In this document: piece by piece, positions 60,206-64,000 of the stretch
How positions within the stretch are numbered: the stretch's first letter is position 1
Layout: each line of letters begins with the position of its first letter
NCBI GenBank assembly: GCA_964594125.1
Contig: CAZQLL010000013.1
Coordinates: 1-64,000 of the forward strand
Direction of reading: 5' to 3'
Source: CAVRZJ01 sp964594125
GTDB lineage: Bacteria > Acidobacteriota > Thermoanaerobaculia > Thermoanaerobaculales > Thermoanaerobaculaceae
DNA length: 64,000 nt
Made by a program: the position numbers and the translations under genes
The notes under the pieces: model-generated
The model's database searches: none
Told to the model about the DNA's origin: nothing
Seen by the model: only the letters and a program-made list of their open reading frames with translations

Positions 60206-60777
60206 TGCAGCGCCCGAACCTCGCCGCCCGCCCGTTCCTCGACACACGGCCCGTGGTGGTTGCCGGCGCCGCCCTCGCCGTGCTGGCCGCCGTGCTGACG
60301 GTGCTGTCGCTGGCGAGCTACCTCTCCGAGCGGGTCGAGGAGACGCAACTGGCCGTCGCCGTGCGCGACCTCGACGGGCAGGCCCGCCAGCTCCAGGCCG
60401 AGGTGGCGGCGCTCGACCGCCGGCTCGCGGCGGCCCCGTGGAAGCGGCTCAAGGCGGAGACCGCCTCGATGCAGCGTCTCGTCGTGCAACGCACGCCGCT
60501 GTGGACCACGCTGTTTGCCGATCTCGAGCGCGTGATGCCGTGGGACACCCGGCTGCTCTCGATCACGCCGCAACCCGGCGACGCAGGCGAGATCGTGGTC
60601 GCGCTCACGGGCGTCGCCGCGGACCGCTCGGCGTGGCTCAAGCTGCTCGGCCGGCTGTTCTCCGACCCGCGCTTCTCCGACCCGACCCCGCGCAGCGAGG
60701 AGGCCCCCGGGGAGCGGAACGCGGCCGGGTTCAAGTTCACCCTGACGGTGCGCTACTGGCCGGGGGGGCGTCCGTGA
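60205..60777 (+). CDS. PilN-like assembly protein
   Basis: This 190-residue bitopic protein starts MQRPNLAARPFLDTRP, resembling the PilN N-terminal NLLP-type segment that binds PilM. It has one membrane helix (about 18-40), a coiled coil (about 43-75) and a small ferredoxin-like C-domain (WDTRLLSITPQPGDAGEIVV). It is coupled by TGATG to the PilM-like gene and by GTGA to the next. Confidence 0.82.
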   Translation: MQRPNLAARPFLDTRPVVVAGAALAVLAAVLTVLSLASYLSERVEETQLAVAVRDLDGQARQLQAEVAALDRRLAAAPWKRLKAETASMQRLVVQRTPLWTTLFADLERVMPWDTRLLSITPQPGDAGEIVVALTGVAADRSAWLKLLGRLFSDPRFSDPTPRSEEAPGERNAAGFKFTLTVRYWPGGRP

Positions 60778-61682
60778 GCTCGCGCTCCGCCTGGGTGCGG
60801 CTGTGGTGGGTGTGGGCGGCGCCGGCGGCGCTGCTGGCGGCGAACCTGGTGTGGCTGCTCGGCGTCCGCGGCGCGCTCGGACGCGGCGCGCAGCTCGTTC
60901 GGCAGCGCGATGCGAGCGCCGCGCGGGTCGCCGAGCTCACGAGGCAGCGCACGGCGCTCACCGGCGCGAGCGCGGCCCTCGCCGCGCTCGAGAGCGACCT
61001 CGGGACGCTGCGGCAGGAACGCCTCGGCTCGATGCGGGAGCGCCTGGTGGCGTTCCTGGTGGACGTCAACAGGCGCACGAGCGCCGCCGGGCTGCGGCCC
61101 GACCGCGTCGCCTACACCGCCGAGGCCGACAAGAAGACGGGTCTCGTGCATTTCTCGGCGATCTTCGTCGTCAGCGGCACGTACGAGGAGGTCAGGCGCT
61201 GCGTCAGCCTGCTCGAGAGCTCGCCGCAGTTCGTGGTGGTCGAGCGTCTGGCGGTGCGCAGCGAGGACGGCATCGACTCGCTCGCGGTCGAGGTGCAGCT
61301 CACGGTCGGCACCTACTTCGTCGACGCCGACACCGGGATGCTGCGCCAGCTCGGTATCGAGGAGCTGCCGCGACCGGCGGCGGGCGAGGGCACGCCCCCG
61401 CGCGGCGCCGGCGCTGCCGCCGCCGCGGAGGGCGCCGCCGCCGTCTCCACCGCGCCGCCGACCGACTTCTCGGACGTCGACGCGCGCGTGCTCGAGGATC
61501 TGCGCGCCGCCGCGGCCGGGCTCGCGGACGGCGAGAGCGACGCGGACGCCGACGTGTTCATGCCGCCCGCGGCCGAGGCGGCGCCGCGGCGCGACCGCGG
61601 CCGCCCGGCGAACGAGCGGCGGTCGCGCTCCGACGCATTCATGGCGCAGGTGGGCCGGCGGGAGGTGTCGCGTGGCCGCTAG
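60774..61682 (+). CDS. PilO-like assembly protein with disordered tail
   Basis: This 302-residue protein has one membrane helix (about 9-28), a coiled coil (about 38-75) and a PilO-type ferredoxin-like domain (about 85-195; LVHFSAIFVVSGTYEEVRRCVSLL, then QFVVVERLAVRSEDG). The last 100 residues are Ala/Arg/Asp-rich and disordered, unusual for PilO. It would pair with the PilN-like protein in the periplasm. Confidence 0.8.
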   Translation: MSSRSAWVRLWWVWAAPAALLAANLVWLLGVRGALGRGAQLVRQRDASAARVAELTRQRTALTGASAALAALESDLGTLRQERLGSMRERLVAFLVDVNRRTSAAGLRPDRVAYTAEADKKTGLVHFSAIFVVSGTYEEVRRCVSLLESSPQFVVVERLAVRSEDGIDSLAVEVQLTVGTYFVDADTGMLRQLGIEELPRPAAGEGTPPRGAGAAAAAEGAAAVSTAPPTDFSDVDARVLEDLRAAAAGLADGESDADADVFMPPAAEAAPRRDRGRPANERRSRSDAFMAQVGRREVSRGR

Positions 61683-62244
61683 GACCGATCCCCGCAAGGT
61701 CTCCTACCTCGCGGTGCTGCTCGTGGTGCTCGCCGTGGTGGTGGCCTACCGGCTGAAGCCCGCGCTGGTCGAGAACGTCGTCGGCGGGTCCGCCGCTCCT
61801 CCCGGCACGGTCGGCGACTACGACGTCCCCAGTCTCGGCTGGAGCGCCTCCGAGGAGCCGGCGAAGATCGAGGGCGGCGGCGCGCGCAGCCTGTTCACCT
61901 ACGGGCCGCCGCCGACCCCGACGCCCGACCTGCGGCCCACCCCGACGCCGCCGCCGACGCTGCCGCCCCGGCCCTACGTGCCGCCCACGCCGGCCGGCAT
62001 CGAGGTCGAAGGCGGGAAGCGGCTGCCGCCGCCGCCGGCGTTCTCCATGACGTTCCTCGGCTGGCTCGGCCCCGACCGCCAGCCGATCGGGGTGTTCCGC
62101 GACGGCGGCGAGATCGTGGTGTTCGCTCGCGGCGACACCGTCAAGAACCGCTTCATCCTGCGCGAGGTGGGCCCGAGCAGCGTGACTGTCGGTTACGTCG
62201 GGTACCCCGCCAACGTGACGAAGAAGGTACCGCTCTCCCAGTGA
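61672..62244 (+). CDS. PilP/GspC-like periplasmic linker protein
   Basis: This 190-residue protein has an N-terminal membrane helix (about 10-27), a Thr/Pro-rich linker (about 78-105) and a C-terminal homology-region-type domain (about 118-188: MTFLGWLGPDRQPIGVFRDGG, then VKNRFILREVGPSSVTVGY). This is the PilP/GspC arrangement that links the inner-membrane platform to the secretin. The GTG start has GGGAGG upstream and overlaps the previous gene by 11 bp. Confidence 0.82.
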   Translation: MAARTDPRKVSYLAVLLVVLAVVVAYRLKPALVENVVGGSAAPPGTVGDYDVPSLGWSASEEPAKIEGGGARSLFTYGPPPTPTPDLRPTPTPPPTLPPRPYVPPTPAGIEVEGGKRLPPPPAFSMTFLGWLGPDRQPIGVFRDGGEIVVFARGDTVKNRFILREVGPSSVTVGYVGYPANVTKKVPLSQ

Positions 62245-62252
62245 GGCGAACG

Positions 62253-64000
62253 ATGACGCGACGAACGACCCTGCTCCTGCTGCTCCTCCTCGGCTCCCTG
62301 ACAGGGTGCCAGACGTACCGGCACACGCGCCAGGCAAGCGAGGCCGCCGCGCTCAAGAACTGGGACGCCGCGGTCTACCACTACCTCGAGGCCACGGCGC
62401 TCGATCCGACCAACCCGCGCCTGCGAATGGAGCTGCAGCGGGCGCGCATCCGCGCCGGCGAGGAGCACTTCCGACTCGGCCTGCGCTTCCGCGATGCCGG
62501 CGACCTGCGGCGCGCCGAGCAGGAGTTGGCGCTCGCGGTCCAGCTCGACCCCACCCACCAGTACGCCGAGGTGGAGCTCGGCAAGGCGCGCAGGGACCTC
62601 GCGATTCTGGAGCAGCCGGGAGGCCAGACGAAGCTCGAGGCGATGAAGCAGGCTGCTTCCGAGATGAAGGTCAAGCCGCCGCTGCTCGACCCGAAGTCCA
62701 AGGAGCCGATGAGCCTGTCGTTCCCCAACCCGACCAACGTCAAGGACATCTACTCGGCGCTCGGGCAGGCGTTCGGGATCAACGTGGTGTACGACCCGCG
62801 CCTGAAGGACAACAAGATCACGATCGACCTGCGCGACGTCACCGCGGAGCGCTCGCTCGAGATGGTGATGCAGGCGGCCGGCCACTTCTACAAGGTGCTC
62901 GACGAGGGCAGCGTGATCATCGTCGAGGACACGCCGCAGAACCGCCGCGATTACGAGGACCTCGTGGTGAAGACGTTCTTCCTCTCCAACGCCGACGTCA
63001 AGGACGTCAACAACTCGATCCGCGCGCTCATCGACGCACGCCGGCTGTCGGTGAACGAATCGCTCAACTCGCTGGTGATCCGCGATACCGCCGACAAGGT
63101 GGCGATCGCCGAGCGGCTGATCGCCGCCAACGACAAGTCGCGCGCCGAGGTGCTCATCGACGTCGAGCTGATCCAGGTCGACGCCAGCAAGCTGCGCGAC
63201 ATCGGGATGTCGCTGTCCAGCTATACGTTCCCTGTCACCCTGAATCCGGAGCCGATCACCGGCTCGGCGACCAACCGGGTGCCGCTGGATCAGCTCAGCA
63301 GCATCACCCGGTCGATGTGGGGGGTGGTCGTCCCCAACGTCACGGTCAGCCTGGTGAAGTCGGCGGGCGAGGCGGAGACGCTGGCGCAGCCGCAGCTCCG
63401 CATCACCGAGGGCGAGAAGGGCAACCTGGTGATCGGCGACAAGGTGCCGATCCCGACCACGACGTTCAACACCTCCCAGACGGTGGGCGGCAACGTGGTG
63501 CCGGTCACCGCGTTCCAGTACCAGGACGTCGGCATCAAGATCGACGTCGAGCCGCGCGTGCACCACAACAACGAGGTCACCCTCAAGCTCCAGGTCGAGG
63601 TGTCCGAGCTCGGCGAGAACGTGCGCGTCGCGGAGGGGCAGTTCCAGCCGAAGATCGGGACGCGCACGATCTCTTCGACGATCCGCCTGAAGGACGGCGA
63701 GACCTCGCTCCTGGCCGGGCTTTTCAAGTACAGCCGGCGCGAGGACCAGGCGGGGATCCCCTGGCTCTCCGATATCCCCGGGATCGGCGGGCTGTTCCGC
63801 TCCAACTTCTCGGAGATCAAGAAGAGCGACCTCATCCTGACGCTCACCCCGCACATCGTCCGCAACCCCGACATCACCGAGGAGGACCTCGCGCCGCTGT
63901 GGGTCGGCACGGAGAACCGCATCACGATCTTCGGCAACTCGCCCAAGGTGCAGTCGCGGGCATCCAGCGAGTTTGCCGAGCGCTCGGGGTCGCCCGGGTA
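62253..64000 (+). CDS. gspD: Lipoprotein secretin with N-terminal TPR region (3' end outside window)
   Basis: The frame is open to the window edge (582 codons seen). A lipoprotein signal ends in the lipobox LTGC at about residue 19. TPR-like helices follow (about 25-105), then an STN/N0-type domain (about 150-215), an N1-like domain (FFLSNADVKDVNNSIRALID), and the channel with QPQLRITEGEKGNLVIGDKVP and WLSDIPGIGGLFRSNFSEIKKSDLILTLTPHIVR. It is the outer-membrane channel for the preceding machine. The TPR part may act as a built-in pilotin. Confidence 0.92.
   Translation, partial: MTRRTTLLLLLLLGSLTGCQTYRHTRQASEAAALKNWDAAVYHYLEATALDPTNPRLRMELQRARIRAGEEHFRLGLRFRDAGDLRRAEQELALAVQLDPTHQYAEVELGKARRDLAILEQPGGQTKLEAMKQAASEMKVKPPLLDPKSKEPMSLSFPNPTNVKDIYSALGQAFGINVVYDPRLKDNKITIDLRDVTAERSLEMVMQAAGHFYKVLDEGSVIIVEDTPQNRRDYEDLVVKTFFLSNADVKDVNNSIRALIDARRLSVNESLNSLVIRDTADKVAIAERLIAANDKSRAEVLIDVELIQVDASKLRDIGMSLSSYTFPVTLNPEPITGSATNRVPLDQLSSITRSMWGVVVPNVTVSLVKSAGEAETLAQPQLRITEGEKGNLVIGDKVPIPTTTFNTSQTVGGNVVPVTAFQYQDVGIKIDVEPRVHHNNEVTLKLQVEVSELGENVRVAEGQFQPKIGTRTISSTIRLKDGETSLLAGLFKYSRREDQAGIPWLSDIPGIGGLFRSNFSEIKKSDLILTLTPHIVRNPDITEEDLAPLWVGTENRITIFGNSPKVQSRASSEFAERSGSPG

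Overview
The window is a very GC-rich chromosomal segment, coding on both strands, from a Gram-negative bacterium. The envelope genes show an outer membrane with lipopolysaccharide: lpxK, waaA, a heptosyltransferase-type GT9 enzyme, an Mla-type lipid transporter and a lipoprotein secretin. PilSR/PilBTC, an AtpZ/AtpI/AtpB/AtpE block detached from the F1 genes, a DUF4388 protein and a selenocysteine tRNA would fit Acidobacteriota (for example Thermoanaerobaculia-like lineages) or a delta-proteobacterial-type phylum. The phylum is an inference; no rRNA or marker gene in the window fixes it.

Layout. 1-5366: the end of a complex I operon (nuoL', nuoM, nuoN) running into an Fo operon (AtpZ-like, AtpI-like, atpB, atpE). 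5745-8719: an ECF sigma factor, a thioredoxin-fold protein without its cysteines, and an orphan urocanate hydratase. 8980-14098: a very large NtrY-like sensor kinase and an unrecognised secreted protein. 16716-14085 (minus): DUF465, psd, pssA and a degenerate aspartate-semialdehyde dehydrogenase homologue. 16829-20157: a Mut7-C protein and mlaE-mlaF-mlaD. 23518-20262 (minus): a GT39-like membrane glycosyltransferase, then a DUF438/hemerythrin/PAS protein with a DUF1858/DUF2249 partner behind an FNR/HcpR-type palindrome. 23754-33893: an M16 peptidase, two AlgX/AlgJ-type SGNH proteins, UDP-glucose dehydrogenase and a large secreted GH-A-like glycosidase. 33977-37374: a molybdopterin oxidoreductase and a fused ferredoxin/membrane-anchor subunit.

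37483-40587 looks like an accessory stretch between tRNA-Ala(GGC) and tRNA-Sec(UCA). It holds a TMTC-like membrane protein whose last codons run into the tRNA-Ala promoter and gene, about 470 bp with no recognised gene, and a 276-bp element with 11-bp terminal inverted repeats. 54525-41755 (minus) is a long envelope operon: waaA, lpxK, GT9, DUF3108, pilB, pilT, pilC, pilS, pilR, DUF192, galU. 54639-64000 (plus) is an ECF sigma/anti-sigma pair followed by a type II secretion/type IV pilus-type machine: a secretin-N-like protein, GspF, GspE, PilM-, PilN-, PilO- and PilP-like proteins, and a lipoprotein secretin cut by the window edge.

Non-genic structure: six places carry short tandem arrays with a 7-bp unit, four of them variants of one heptamer. 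Five genes have a TAnnnT -10 box only 6-7 nt before the start codon, which predicts leaderless mRNAs. Several long hairpins sit at gene ends.
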